From Lachnospiraceae bacterium (GTDB lineage Bacteria > Bacillota > Clostridia > Lachnospirales > Lachnospiraceae): 39,724 nucleotides of DNA. The position numbers and the translations under genes are program-made. Positions 11,220-20,342 of this stretch are shown one piece after another. Positions within the stretch are counted from its first letter, which is position 1. Each line of letters begins with the position of its first letter. A model generated the notes under the pieces. It saw only the letters and a list, made by a program, of their open reading frames with translations, searched no databases and was not told where the DNA came from. The stretch covers positions 1 to 39,724 of the forward strand of contig JAEEZH010000058.1 in NCBI GenBank assembly GCA_016288495.1. Reading direction: 5' to 3'.

Positions 11220-11395
11220 CTTTTGTTGTGTGTTGTCACACAGTTACAGGAAAGCAGAGTATCCCTCTCACCCGCCGGCTCAGCCGGGCGGCGTTAATAC
11301 TGATTGAGATCTTATCCGATCTTTATGGTCGGGTTTATCGGACGGTATATTCATGAGACGGATACGTATGTATCCGTTTTATTTTGTATTTTTTG
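11220..11395 (+). ncRNA. Structured leader, probable L20-type autoregulatory leader with attenuator
   Basis: About 180 nt untranslated region upstream of infC with GC-rich inverted repeats (CCGCCGGCTCAGCCGGGCGG) ending in a strong terminator; position matches known Firmicutes L20 leaders. Confidence 0.65.
11358..11395 (+). terminator. Attenuator/terminator upstream of infC
   Basis: ACGGATAC-GTAT-GTATCCGT perfect 8 bp stem followed by TTTATTTTGTATTTTTT. Confidence 0.85.
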
Positions 11396-11410
11396 ATGGA
11401 GGGTAGGACA

Positions 11411-11917
11411 ATTAACGACTTAATGATCAACGAGCAGATCAGGGACAGGGAAGTCCGGGTGATCGGCGAAGACGGCGAACAGCTGGGAATCATGTCGGCA
11501 GCTCAGGCGAGGGATCTGGCAGCTCAGGCAGGGGTGGATCTGGTAAAGATAGCTCCCCAGGCGCAGCCGCCTGTATGCAGGATCGTCGATTACGGCAAGT
11601 TCAGGTACGAACAGAGCCGTAAGCAGAAGGAAGCCAAGAAAAAGCAGAAGGTCATAGAGGTAAAGGAGATAAGGATGTCTCCCAATATTGACACCAACGA
11701 CCTGAACACAAAGGTCTCGGCGGCCAGGAAGTTCCTGGAGAAGGGAAACAGAGTAAAGGTTACTCTGCGCTTCCGGGGACGTGAGATGGCTCATATGCAG
11801 TCCGCAAAGCATATTTTGGATGAGTTTGCCGAGGCGCTCTCCGAAATAGCCACCATCGAAAAGGAACCTAAGGTAGAGGGAAGAAACATGACAATGTTTT
11901 TGACCGAAAAGAAATAA
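11411..11917 (+). CDS. infC: Translation initiation factor IF-3 (likely ATT start)
   Basis: [28 protein letters not shown]...; SD GGAGGG 11398-11403 seven nt before ATT 11411. The tracked TTG start (11384) lies inside the terminator. Confidence 0.96.
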   Translation: MNDLMINEQIRDREVRVIGEDGEQLGIMSAAQARDLAAQAGVDLVKIAPQAQPPVCRIVDYGKFRYEQSRKQKEAKKKQKVIEVKEIRMSPNIDTNDLNTKVSAARKFLEKGNRVKVTLRFRGREMAHMQSAKHILDEFAEALSEIATIEKEPKVEGRNMTMFLTEKK

Positions 11918-11936
11918 TTTATGGAGGTTGATAATC

Positions 11937-12137
11937 ATGCCTAAGATTAAAACAAACAGATCAGCAGCGAAGCGTTTCAAGGTTACAGGAACCGGAAAGC
12001 TTAAGAGAAACAAGGCTTACAAGCGTCATATTCTCACCAAGAAGTCAGCTAAGACCAAGAGAAATCTGCGTAAGGCCGTTATAATCGACAGCTCGAATTT
12101 TAAGCCCATCAGGAAGATAACTCCTTATTTGCAGTAA
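11937..12137 (+). CDS. rpmI: 50S ribosomal protein L35
   Basis: [37 protein letters not shown]. Confidence 0.98.
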   Translation: MPKIKTNRSAAKRFKVTGTGKLKRNKAYKRHILTKKSAKTKRNLRKAVIIDSSNFKPIRKITPYLQ

Positions 12138-12182
12138 AGAGAGTTATGAAGATCAGATAGTATTTGGAAAGGAGTTAAGAAA

Positions 12183-12539
12183 ATGGCAAGGATCAAAGGC
12201 GGTTTGAACGCAAGAAAGAAGCATAACAGAGTATTAAAACTGGCAAAGGGTTACAGAGGAGCCAGATCGAATCAGTACAGAATTGCAAAGCAGTCTGTGA
12301 TGAGGGCGCTGGCAGAGTCATACAGGGGACGCAAGGAGAGAAAGCGTCAGATGAGAACTCTGTGGATCGCCCGTATAAATGCAGCAGCGAGGATAAATGG
12401 TTTGTCCTACAGCAAATTCATGTTTGGATTAAAAGCTGCCGGAGTGGAGATCAACAGAAAGATGCTGGCAGAGATGGCAGTAAACGATCCCGAAGGATTC
12501 AAGAGTCTGGCCGACCTGGCAAAAGAAAAGGTTGCATAA
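12183..12539 (+). CDS. rplT: 50S ribosomal protein L20
   Basis: [43 protein letters not shown]. Confidence 0.99.
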   Translation: MARIKGGLNARKKHNRVLKLAKGYRGARSNQYRIAKQSVMRALAESYRGRKERKRQMRTLWIARINAAARINGLSYSKFMFGLKAAGVEINRKMLAEMAVNDPEGFKSLADLAKEKVA

Positions 12540-12549
12540 ACTCTGAAAG

Positions 12550-12584
12550 AAGACCGCTCCACTTCATGAAGGTTGGGCGGTCTT
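12550..12584 (+). terminator. Terminator after rplT
   Basis: AAGACCGC...GCGGTCTT with inner ACTTC/GAAGGT pairing. Confidence 0.75.
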
Positions 12585-12595
12585 AATGTTTTATC

Positions 12596-14077
12596 ATGAA
12601 CAAGAAACAGATTAAAGGCTGGCTCAAGCATGGCGATTTTATACTGATAGATATAATCCTGATGCAGCTGGCCTTTATAATTGCATATTGGCTTCACGAA
12701 GAGCCGGGCAATCCCTATGACGATGAGCGTTATGCTTTTCAGGCCGTGGTCATAGGGTTATGTCAGCTTGTCATCATTCTATTTTCCCAGAATTACAAGA
12801 ATATCCTGAGACGCAGGTGGTTTGACGAGATGATGGCGGTCTGCAGGTATATGGGCGAGATCATCATAGCGGCCCTGCTCTTTATCTTCATCATTCACCG
12901 GTATGAATCCACATCCAGACTTCAGTTTGGTTTCACCTCGGTGCTGTTTATCGTTTTCTCTTATACCTGCCGCTGTCTGCGCAAGGTCATACTGTTCAGG
13001 ACCAGTGCTTCGAAAGCGGAGAACAGGTCTATCATCCTGATCACATCCTATTCGCTGGTCCATGAGGCCCTTCAGGGGCTGACCGCTTCGGACGCTTATA
13101 TAGACTTTAAGGTTAACGGCGTGGTCCTTCTGGATGAACCGAATGAGAACATGGAACAGGAGGCCATAGAGCTGGAGGCACAGCTGGATATCCCGGTGCT
13201 TCCCCTCAATGATGAAGCCATATTTGAGATGGGACACGGCTGGGTGGACGAGGTGTTCATCCTTCAGCCCGACGATCTGCCTTTCCCCAGACAGATCATG
13301 GATGATTTCATGGAGATGGGCATCACCGTGAACTATTCTGTTCCGGCCATCAACAACGATAAGTGGCCTGTGGCGGACATGCGCAAGCTGGGGCGTTTCA
13401 GGGTGCTTACCAACAGCATAAAATTCATATCCGCGGGAGATATGATACTGAAGAGGCTGATGGATATCGCAGGCGGTATTCTCGGCTGTCTTATGACGGG
13501 CATCATTTTTATCTTTATCGCGCCCATCATATATATTAAATCCCCCGGTCCCATATTTTTTAAGCAGGAGAGAGTGGGTCTTAACGGAAAGACCTTTAAA
13601 ATGTATAAATTCCGAAGCATGTATATGGATGCGGAGGAGAGAAAAGCCGCCCTCATGGCCCAGAATAAGGTGGAGGACGGTATGATGTTCAAGATGGACG
13701 ACGATCCGAGGATCATCGGCAGTGAGAAAAAGGATAAGAAGGGACGTCCCGTGGGTATCGGCAATTTTATCCGCCGTACTTCGCTGGATGAATTCCCGCA
13801 GTTCATAAACGTGCTCAAGGGAGACATGTCGCTGGTGGGTACCAGGCCGCCCACATTGGATGAGTGGCAGAAGTATGACATGTCCCACAGAGTGAGGATG
13901 AGTATAAGACCCGGTATCACCGGTATGTGGCAGGTCAGCGGACGCAGCTCCATCACTGACTTTAACGAGGTGGTGAGACTGGACCGCGAATATATAGAAA
14001 ACTGGAAACTGTCGCTGGATATAAAGATCCTGCTCAAGACCGTGGTGGTGGTGATCATGCGAAGCGGGGCTTCATAG
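12596..14077 (+). CDS. Polyprenyl glycosylphosphotransferase (exopolysaccharide-type sugar transferase)
   Basis: N-terminal TM helices; KRLMDIAGGILG...IKSPGPIFFKQERVGLNGKTFKMYKFRSMYMDAE...RRTSLDEFPQFINVLKGDMSLVGTRPP...RPGITGMWQVSGRS. Confidence 0.95.
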   Translation: MNKKQIKGWLKHGDFILIDIILMQLAFIIAYWLHEEPGNPYDDERYAFQAVVIGLCQLVIILFSQNYKNILRRRWFDEMMAVCRYMGEIIIAALLFIFIIHRYESTSRLQFGFTSVLFIVFSYTCRCLRKVILFRTSASKAENRSIILITSYSLVHEALQGLTASDAYIDFKVNGVVLLDEPNENMEQEAIELEAQLDIPVLPLNDEAIFEMGHGWVDEVFILQPDDLPFPRQIMDDFMEMGITVNYSVPAINNDKWPVADMRKLGRFRVLTNSIKFISAGDMILKRLMDIAGGILGCLMTGIIFIFIAPIIYIKSPGPIFFKQERVGLNGKTFKMYKFRSMYMDAEERKAALMAQNKVEDGMMFKMDDDPRIIGSEKKDKKGRPVGIGNFIRRTSLDEFPQFINVLKGDMSLVGTRPPTLDEWQKYDMSHRVRMSIRPGITGMWQVSGRSSITDFNEVVRLDREYIENWKLSLDIKILLKTVVVVIMRSGAS

Positions 14078-14104
14078 GCGGCATAACCATGGAGGAATGA
14101 TATA

Positions 14105-14608
14105 ATGTCCGAAAGACTGACAAGAGGCGATATAAAAAAGATAGAGGCTGAGATCGAAGAGCGCAAGCTGGTCATCCGGCCCAAGGCGATAGAGGACGTA
14201 AAGGTCACCAGAGCCCAGGGAGACCTGTCCGAGAATTTTGAATATCACGAAGCGAAGCGCTTCAAGAACCAGAATGAGAGCAGGATCAGATATCTGGAAA
14301 AAATGCTCAAGAACGCCCAGATCGTGGATGAGGATTCCAACGAGGATGAAGTGGGGATAAACAACACGGTAACGGTCCTGTTTGAAGAGGACGGTACCCG
14401 GGAGGAATACAGGCTGGTCACTTCCATAAGGGGTGATTCCATGAAGAATCTGGTGTCCATAGAGTCGCCCATAGGACGGGCTCTTCTGGGCAAAAAGGCC
14501 GGAGACAGGGTCAGCGTCAAGGTGAACGACGACTATTCTTATTTCCTTAAGATCTTATCCATAGACAAAACAGGGGACGATGAAGATCTGGAGATCAAAA
14601 AGTTTTAA
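14105..14608 (+). CDS. greA: Transcription elongation factor GreA-family
   Basis: RPKAIEDVKVTRAQGDLSENFEYHEAKRFKNQNESRIRYLEKML...SPIGRALLGKKAGDRVSV. Confidence 0.92.
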   Translation: MSERLTRGDIKKIEAEIEERKLVIRPKAIEDVKVTRAQGDLSENFEYHEAKRFKNQNESRIRYLEKMLKNAQIVDEDSNEDEVGINNTVTVLFEEDGTREEYRLVTSIRGDSMKNLVSIESPIGRALLGKKAGDRVSVKVNDDYSYFLKILSIDKTGDDEDLEIKKF

Positions 14609-14652
14609 TTGCCCCGTTTTTCGTAAAAGTGGCAAGTGTTGCCCTGTTGTGG

Positions 14653-14658
14653 TATAAT
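14653..14658 (+). promoter_or_regulatory. Extended -10 element (TGGTATAAT) of the Dlt-like operon
   Basis: TG-G-TATAAT; 13 bp inverted repeat GGCAAGTGTTGCC (14631-14643) sits just upstream. Confidence 0.7.
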
Positions 14659-14666
14659 AACACGAT

Positions 14667-16205
14667 ATGCAGACAAATATTTTGGAATATCTGGAATACA
14701 GTGCCGGACGGCTTCCCGACAAGGTTGCCTACGGCGACATAAAGGATTCCTTACGCTATGGTGAGCTGCTGGCTCTCTCAAAGCGTATCGGGTCGGTGAT
14801 AGCGCGTTCTCTTGAGGGAGTCAGAGTGCCTGTGCCGGTCTTCCTTAAAAAAAGTCCGGCTGCCCTTGCCGGCTTTTTCGGCGTTCTCTATTCGGGAAAT
14901 GCTTATGTTCCCCTGGATGTGGAGATGCCCGCTGCCAGACTGTCGCTTATCAAAGAGAATCTGAAGCCTGCCCTGGTGCTTACCGATGAGGAGCACAGGG
15001 AGACTGCCTCCGCTGTATTCGGTGAAGATGTCAGGATCCTGACCTGCGAAGAGATCCTCAGGGAAGAAGCGGATGAAGCTTTGCTCGAGGGCATAAGGGG
15101 CAGACATCTGGATACGGATCCGGCTTATGTGCTCTATACTTCGGGATCCACCGGAGTTCCCAAGGGCGTGGTGGTAAGTCACAGAAGCCTTATCGATTAT
15201 ATGGAGAGCTTCTGTCCCGCCGTAGGCGTGAGGGAGGATGATGTGATCGCTTCCCAGGCTCCCTTTTATTTTGACGCCTCATTGATCGATATTTACTGCA
15301 CCCTCAAAATGGGTGCCACTCTTTATATAGTGCCGCTGGAGCATTTCAGCATTCCCATAAGGCTCATGGAGTTTTTACAGGAAAGAGGCATCACCATGAT
15401 CAGATGGGTGCCTTCCGCCATGGGTATAGTTTCCACCTTCAAGGCGTTTAAGTCATTAAGGCCGGACAAATTAAGGCTTATAATCTTCGGTGCCGAATCC
15501 ATGCCGATGAAGTGCTTCAATTACTGGAGAGAGAATTATCCCGAGGCCGATTTTGTGCAGATCTACGGCCCCACGGAGATCACGGGCATATGTACCTATC
15601 ATTTTATAAAGGGAGATGTGTCGGATCTTACTGTCCTGCCCATAGGCAGGGCTTTGAAGAACAGCGGGGTATTCCTGCTGGATGAAAAGGATGAGCTGAT
15701 AGATGAAAAGATGAGCGGACAGGTGGGAGAGATCTGTGTGAAGGGCACCTGCCTGGCCCACGGATATTACAACGATCCCGAGAGGACTGCAGCTTCCTTC
15801 GTGAACAATCCCCTGAACCCGTATTATCCCGAGCGGATATACCGTACCGGTGACATGGCGTCATACAACGGAAAGGGTGAACTTGTCTTTGCGGGACGCA
15901 GGGATTTCCAGATCAAGCACATGGGTCACCGCATCGAACTGGGGGAGATAGAGAACGCTGCCAATTCCCTGGAGGCGGTGAGACGCTGCGCCTGTTTCTT
16001 TGATGAGAAAAAAAACAAGATACATATGGTCTTTGAGCCGGAGTCCGATAAAGAAGCCGGAGCGGATGAGACATATCTTATAAATGCTTTGGGAGAGAGG
16101 CTTCCCAAATATATGATACCGAATGTATTTCACAGTGTGGATTCCCTGCCCCAGACGGCTACCGGCAAGGCAGACAGGGTGAGACTGAAGGAAATGTTTT
16201 TGTAA
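14667..16205 (+). CDS. DltA-like amino acid adenylation enzyme
   Basis: YVLYTSGSTGVPKGVVVSH, FYFDASLIDIY, IYGPTEITGICTYH, YRTGDMASY, GHRIELGEIE, TATGKADR: A-domain core motifs. Confidence 0.93.
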   Translation: MQTNILEYLEYSAGRLPDKVAYGDIKDSLRYGELLALSKRIGSVIARSLEGVRVPVPVFLKKSPAALAGFFGVLYSGNAYVPLDVEMPAARLSLIKENLKPALVLTDEEHRETASAVFGEDVRILTCEEILREEADEALLEGIRGRHLDTDPAYVLYTSGSTGVPKGVVVSHRSLIDYMESFCPAVGVREDDVIASQAPFYFDASLIDIYCTLKMGATLYIVPLEHFSIPIRLMEFLQERGITMIRWVPSAMGIVSTFKAFKSLRPDKLRLIIFGAESMPMKCFNYWRENYPEADFVQIYGPTEITGICTYHFIKGDVSDLTVLPIGRALKNSGVFLLDEKDELIDEKMSGQVGEICVKGTCLAHGYYNDPERTAASFVNNPLNPYYPERIYRTGDMASYNGKGELVFAGRRDFQIKHMGHRIELGEIENAANSLEAVRRCACFFDEKKNKIHMVFEPESDKEAGADETYLINALGERLPKYMIPNVFHSVDSLPQTATGKADRVRLKEMFL

Positions 16206-16230
16206 ACGCAGGTTTAGAGGAGGAAAAATT

Positions 16231-16458
16231 ATGAAAGACAGGATTATCGAAATGCTGGAGGCGATCCATCCGGGGATCGATTATGAGACCGCATCTTCTC
16301 TGATCGACGACAGGATACTGGATTCCTTCGATGTGGTATCCCTGGTGGGAGATCTGATGGATGAATTCGACGTGGAGATCGGTGCCGATCTGATGGTGCC
16401 CGAAAACTTTAATTCCGTAGCCGATATAGTGGCTCTTATCGAGGGCCTGGAGGGCTGA
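16231..16458 (+). CDS. DltC-like acyl/peptidyl carrier protein
   Basis: 75 aa; IDDRILDSFDVVSLVGDLMDEFDVEI phosphopantetheine Ser motif (DSF). Confidence 0.92.
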   Translation: MKDRIIEMLEAIHPGIDYETASSLIDDRILDSFDVVSLVGDLMDEFDVEIGADLMVPENFNSVADIVALIEGLEG

Positions 16459-18044
16459 TGAGTTACGCATCTCTTTCCTTTGCCCTTTTTGTGATGGCTG
16501 CGCTGGTACTGTACTATATAGTTCCGGCCAGGTTCAGGTACATCATCCTTCTCATATTCAGTTATGTGTTTTATGTGATGGCCTGCAACAAATACGTGAT
16601 ATACATCATAGTCACCACGGTGAGCACCTATTTTGTGGGCGGCATGATGGACAGGGCCGATATATCGCTTAAAGAAGCGTTGGCCGCCGAGGGAGTACAA
16701 AAGGAAGAGAAAAAGGCTCTTAAGAAAAAGAACAAGAGCAGGAAAAAGACTTTGCTGACGGCGGCGCTGTTGTTCAATTTCGGGATCCTTGCGGTACTTA
16801 AGTACGGAGATTTTGTCATAGCGAATGTAAATCTCATAAAGCTGAACATCTTTCATTCCACGGATTTTATCGGTTTTATCAATCCCGTGCTTCCGCTGGG
16901 TATCAGCTTTTATACCTTCCAGTCTATGGGCTATCTCATAGATCTGTATTACGGAAAATATGAATATGAAAAGAGTTTCCTGAAGACCGCCCTTTATGTC
17001 AGCTATTTCCCGCAGATCATACAGGGCCCCATCAGCCGTTTCAACGAACTGTCAAAGACTTTGTTCACGGGGGCATCATGGGACAGCCTGAATCTGAAAT
17101 ACGGACTGTACCGGATATTCTGGGGGCTGTTTAAGAAACTGGTGGTCGCGGACAGAGTGGCCGTATACGTGACAAATACCATCGGTCAGTACAAGGAAGT
17201 GAGAGGGGTGTATCTGCTCATCGCCATCTTCTTTTATTCCATGCAGATCTATGGGGATTTTTCCGGAGGAATAGATATCACCATAGGCGTTTCCAGGCTG
17301 TTCGGGATAAATGTCACGGATAATTTTGACAGACCCTTTTTCAGCAAATCCGTTTCGGAGTACTGGAACCGCTGGCATATGACGCTGGGTACCTGGTTCA
17401 GGGATTATATCTTTTATCCCATGACGGTTTCCAAGGGGATGATAGACCTGGGGAAAAAGTGCAGGAAGATCTTCGGCGAAGCCCTAGGGAAAAGGGTTCC
17501 CATATATATAGCCATGTTTACCGTATGGTTTACCACGGGACTGTGGCACGGCGCCCAGTGGAGATATATCGTCTGGGGACTGCTGAATTTCCTCATCATC
17601 CTCATTTCCACCGAGTGTGAGGGCCTGTATGGACGGATAAACGCCCTTATGAAATGGGAGGGCACATTTGCCCAGCGGCTTTTCAGGGTGGTGCGGACCT
17701 TCCTGATAATGAGCTTCCTGAGGGTCTTTGACCTGTCATCCGAAGGCATATCACAGGCACTTTTCGTGATCAGAAAAGCCCTTACGGATATATCCGTCCC
17801 CGCCATGGATGTGATCACCGGGCTGGGACTGGATGAAAAGGAACTTAAGGCAGCTGTCATCGGGATCGTGATCATGTTTGTTTTTGATCTGATACAAAGA
17901 CGTGGCAGCGTTACCGACAGGGTAATGAAGGCTCCCCTCCCTTTGAGATGGGCCATCAGTGCGGCCCTGGTCATAGCCGTTGTGATATTCGGCAGTTACG
18001 GACCGGGATATGATGCCAGGACATTTATTTATCTTCAGTTCTGA
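16458..18044 (+). CDS. MBOAT family O-acyltransferase (DltB/AlgI-like) with C-terminal FxYxxF
   Basis: EYWNRWHMTLGTWFRDYIFYPM, FTTGLWHGAQWRYIVWG; protein ends TFIYLQF. Confidence 0.94.
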   Translation: MSYASLSFALFVMAALVLYYIVPARFRYIILLIFSYVFYVMACNKYVIYIIVTTVSTYFVGGMMDRADISLKEALAAEGVQKEEKKALKKKNKSRKKTLLTAALLFNFGILAVLKYGDFVIANVNLIKLNIFHSTDFIGFINPVLPLGISFYTFQSMGYLIDLYYGKYEYEKSFLKTALYVSYFPQIIQGPISRFNELSKTLFTGASWDSLNLKYGLYRIFWGLFKKLVVADRVAVYVTNTIGQYKEVRGVYLLIAIFFYSMQIYGDFSGGIDITIGVSRLFGINVTDNFDRPFFSKSVSEYWNRWHMTLGTWFRDYIFYPMTVSKGMIDLGKKCRKIFGEALGKRVPIYIAMFTVWFTTGLWHGAQWRYIVWGLLNFLIILISTECEGLYGRINALMKWEGTFAQRLFRVVRTFLIMSFLRVFDLSSEGISQALFVIRKALTDISVPAMDVITGLGLDEKELKAAVIGIVIMFVFDLIQRRGSVTDRVMKAPLPLRWAISAALVIAVVIFGSYGPGYDARTFIYLQF

Positions 18045-18050
18045 GGTGAC

Positions 18051-19100
18051 ATGATAAAGTATTTAAGACCCATGGCGGCGGTGGTGATCACCGTGGCCTG
18101 CCTGATGATAGCGGACAGGGTGTTCACGCCGAAATACATAAAAGAAAATACCGACGGCCGGATAACAGGTGAGTTTTATACACAGGCAAAGGACCCCGAT
18201 GTGGTCTTCCTGGGGGCATCTACCGTACATTACTGCGTGAGCCCGGCCCATATGTGGAAAACTGCCGGATTTACTTCCTACGACCGCTCCAATGCGTCAC
18301 AGACCATGTGGCAGAGCTATTATATGCTGAAGGATACTCTCAGATACACAAAGCCTTCACTGGTGGTACTGGATATCAGCTTTGTGAGGAACGGTGAGGA
18401 ATTCATAGAGGAGCCGTCCAACCGTAAAGCCATAGACGGAATGAGGGATCCCGCATCAAAGCTGGGGGCCGTTCTGAGTTCAAAGGGGGAAGATGAGGAG
18501 GTCTTATCCTACTTTTTCCCGGTCCTTCGTTTCCATTCCAGATGGAAGGAGCTTAGCGGGGATGACTGGCTATATGCTTTTAAAAGAGCCGATGTGACCT
18601 ACGATGGTTATCTGATGGACTTTGGCATAGCTCCCGAGCAGCATATATATGAGAATTCGGAGCCTCCCCTTGAGGCCTTTCCGGCAAAATCTTCCGATTA
18701 TCTTCACAGGATCATCTCCCTGTGCAGGGAACAGGGGATACAGCTGTTTCTGATGCGGACGCCTTCGTTTCAGACGGGATGGTATGATGAATACGATGAG
18801 ATGATGGGGGATATCGGTGAGGCCGAGGGTCTTAACTATGTGAATTTCACAAAGTATGTGGATGATATGGGAGTCGATGTGAGAGTGGATTATATCGACG
18901 ACGGCCAGCATATGAATGTGGTGGGCGCCCATAAGTTTTCCGGATATCTGGGGGACTATCTTAGGGAAAATTATGATCTGCCCGTCCATACCGGTGACGA
19001 AGTGTCGGCGCGCTGGGAGCAAAAGCTCAGACGTTACGAACAGGCTGTGGAAGAAGGCATGGATGATTATGAAGGGGCTCTTGAGTCCCTGCAGATATAA
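18051..19100 (+). CDS. DltD-like / SGNH-hydrolase-like membrane-anchored protein
   Basis: N-terminal TM; VVFLGASTVHYCVSP (block I Ser) and DDGQHMNVVGAHKF (D..H block); position after MBOAT. Confidence 0.82.
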   Translation: MIKYLRPMAAVVITVACLMIADRVFTPKYIKENTDGRITGEFYTQAKDPDVVFLGASTVHYCVSPAHMWKTAGFTSYDRSNASQTMWQSYYMLKDTLRYTKPSLVVLDISFVRNGEEFIEEPSNRKAIDGMRDPASKLGAVLSSKGEDEEVLSYFFPVLRFHSRWKELSGDDWLYAFKRADVTYDGYLMDFGIAPEQHIYENSEPPLEAFPAKSSDYLHRIISLCREQGIQLFLMRTPSFQTGWYDEYDEMMGDIGEAEGLNYVNFTKYVDDMGVDVRVDYIDDGQHMNVVGAHKFSGYLGDYLRENYDLPVHTGDEVSARWEQKLRRYEQAVEEGMDDYEGALESLQI

Positions 19101-19124
19101 ATTTTGACGGAGATTATTTATCAA

Positions 19125-20342
19125 ATGGAGAGTTCAAGAGAGATTTCCTTAAACAGAGCAGGGCAGCTGAAGGCGGCGATGAGTGATTATGTCTCTTTCA
19201 GGAAGTCGCACATAGAAGAGGAAAAGAAAAAAGACGTGGCCGGTATGAAAAAACGCCTTCTGGAGTATTTCGGTGCCGGTGAAGATGAGTGGAACGACTG
19301 GAAATGGCAGGTTAAAAACCGCATATCCTCCGCCGATGTGATAGGTGAATTCTTAAGCCTTTCAGAGGAGGAGAAAAAGGGGATAACCGATGTGGAAAAG
19401 ACTTACAGATGGGCTTGCACCCCCTATTATCTGTCTCTCATGTCACAGTCGGACCATACCTATCCCATAAACAGGATGGCCATCCCCAGCATAATGGAGA
19501 TGGATGATTACGGCAGCGCCGATCCCATGGATGAAGAGCATACAAACCCGGCTCCCTGTGTCACCAGAAGGTATCCGGACAGGCTCATCATAAATGTTAC
19601 CAGCTCCTGCGCCATGTTCTGCAGACATTGTCAGAGGCGAAGGCTTATCGGGGAATGCGATTCCACCAGGTCAAAGGAAGATATCCTTGCGGCCATACAG
19701 TATATCAGGGAAAATGAAGAAATCAGGGATGTGCTGGTGACAGGCGGAGATCCCCTTCTTCTGGACGATTCATATATCGAATTTGTCCTCAGGGAGCTGC
19801 GTACCATAGAACATGTCCAGATATTGAGGATAGGTACCAGGGTCCCCGTTACCATGCCCCAGAGGATCACTCCTGAGCTTTGCGCGATGCTTAAGAAATA
19901 CCATCCGCTTTTTATCAATCTGCAGTTTAACCATCCTGACGAGGTGACCGTGGAGGCAAAGAGAGCCTGTACGGCCCTGGCAGACGCAGGGATACCCCTG
20001 GGTAACCAGATGGTGTTCCTTAAGGGGATAAACGATGATAAATATATAGTCAGGCTGCTGAATGAGAGGCTTCTGATGGCCCGGGTAAAGCCTTATTATA
20101 TTTTCCATCCCAAGCAGGTGATGGGTACCAGACATTTTTCCATCCGCATATCAGAGGGGCTGGAGATCATGCGCTATTTAAGAGGACAGACATCGGGACT
20201 TGCGATTCCCACATACATTCTGAATGCTCCCTTCGGCCTGGGAAAGATACCGCTGCTTCCAGAATACATAATCGAGAATTCCGGCGGTACGGTCAAGCTC
20301 AGGACCTGGGAGGGCGGAGAAATAGAGATAAATGAAGAATGA
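19125..20342 (+). CDS. eam: KamA-family radical SAM aminomutase, predicted glutamate 2,3-aminomutase
   Basis: SSCAMFCRHCQRRR (CxxxCxxC), VTGGDPLLL, PLFINLQFNHPDE, FHPKQVMG, ILNAPFGLGKIPLLP. Tracked TTG at 19104; ATG 19125 preferred. Confidence 0.9.
   Translation: MESSREISLNRAGQLKAAMSDYVSFRKSHIEEEKKKDVAGMKKRLLEYFGAGEDEWNDWKWQVKNRISSADVIGEFLSLSEEEKKGITDVEKTYRWACTPYYLSLMSQSDHTYPINRMAIPSIMEMDDYGSADPMDEEHTNPAPCVTRRYPDRLIINVTSSCAMFCRHCQRRRLIGECDSTRSKEDILAAIQYIRENEEIRDVLVTGGDPLLLDDSYIEFVLRELRTIEHVQILRIGTRVPVTMPQRITPELCAMLKKYHPLFINLQFNHPDEVTVEAKRACTALADAGIPLGNQMVFLKGINDDKYIVRLLNERLLMARVKPYYIFHPKQVMGTRHFSIRISEGLEIMRYLRGQTSGLAIPTYILNAPFGLGKIPLLPEYIIENSGGTVKLRTWEGGEIEINEE

Noticed and set aside
11384-11398. 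TTG start of infC as given in the ORF track
   Set aside because: It lies within the T-tract of the leader terminator and has no upstream SD.
14630-14645. Sigma-54-like TGGCA...TTGC promoter upstream of the dltA-like gene
   Set aside because: GG-to-GC distance is 10 rather than the required 12 bp; the sequence is better explained as a short inverted repeat beside an extended -10.
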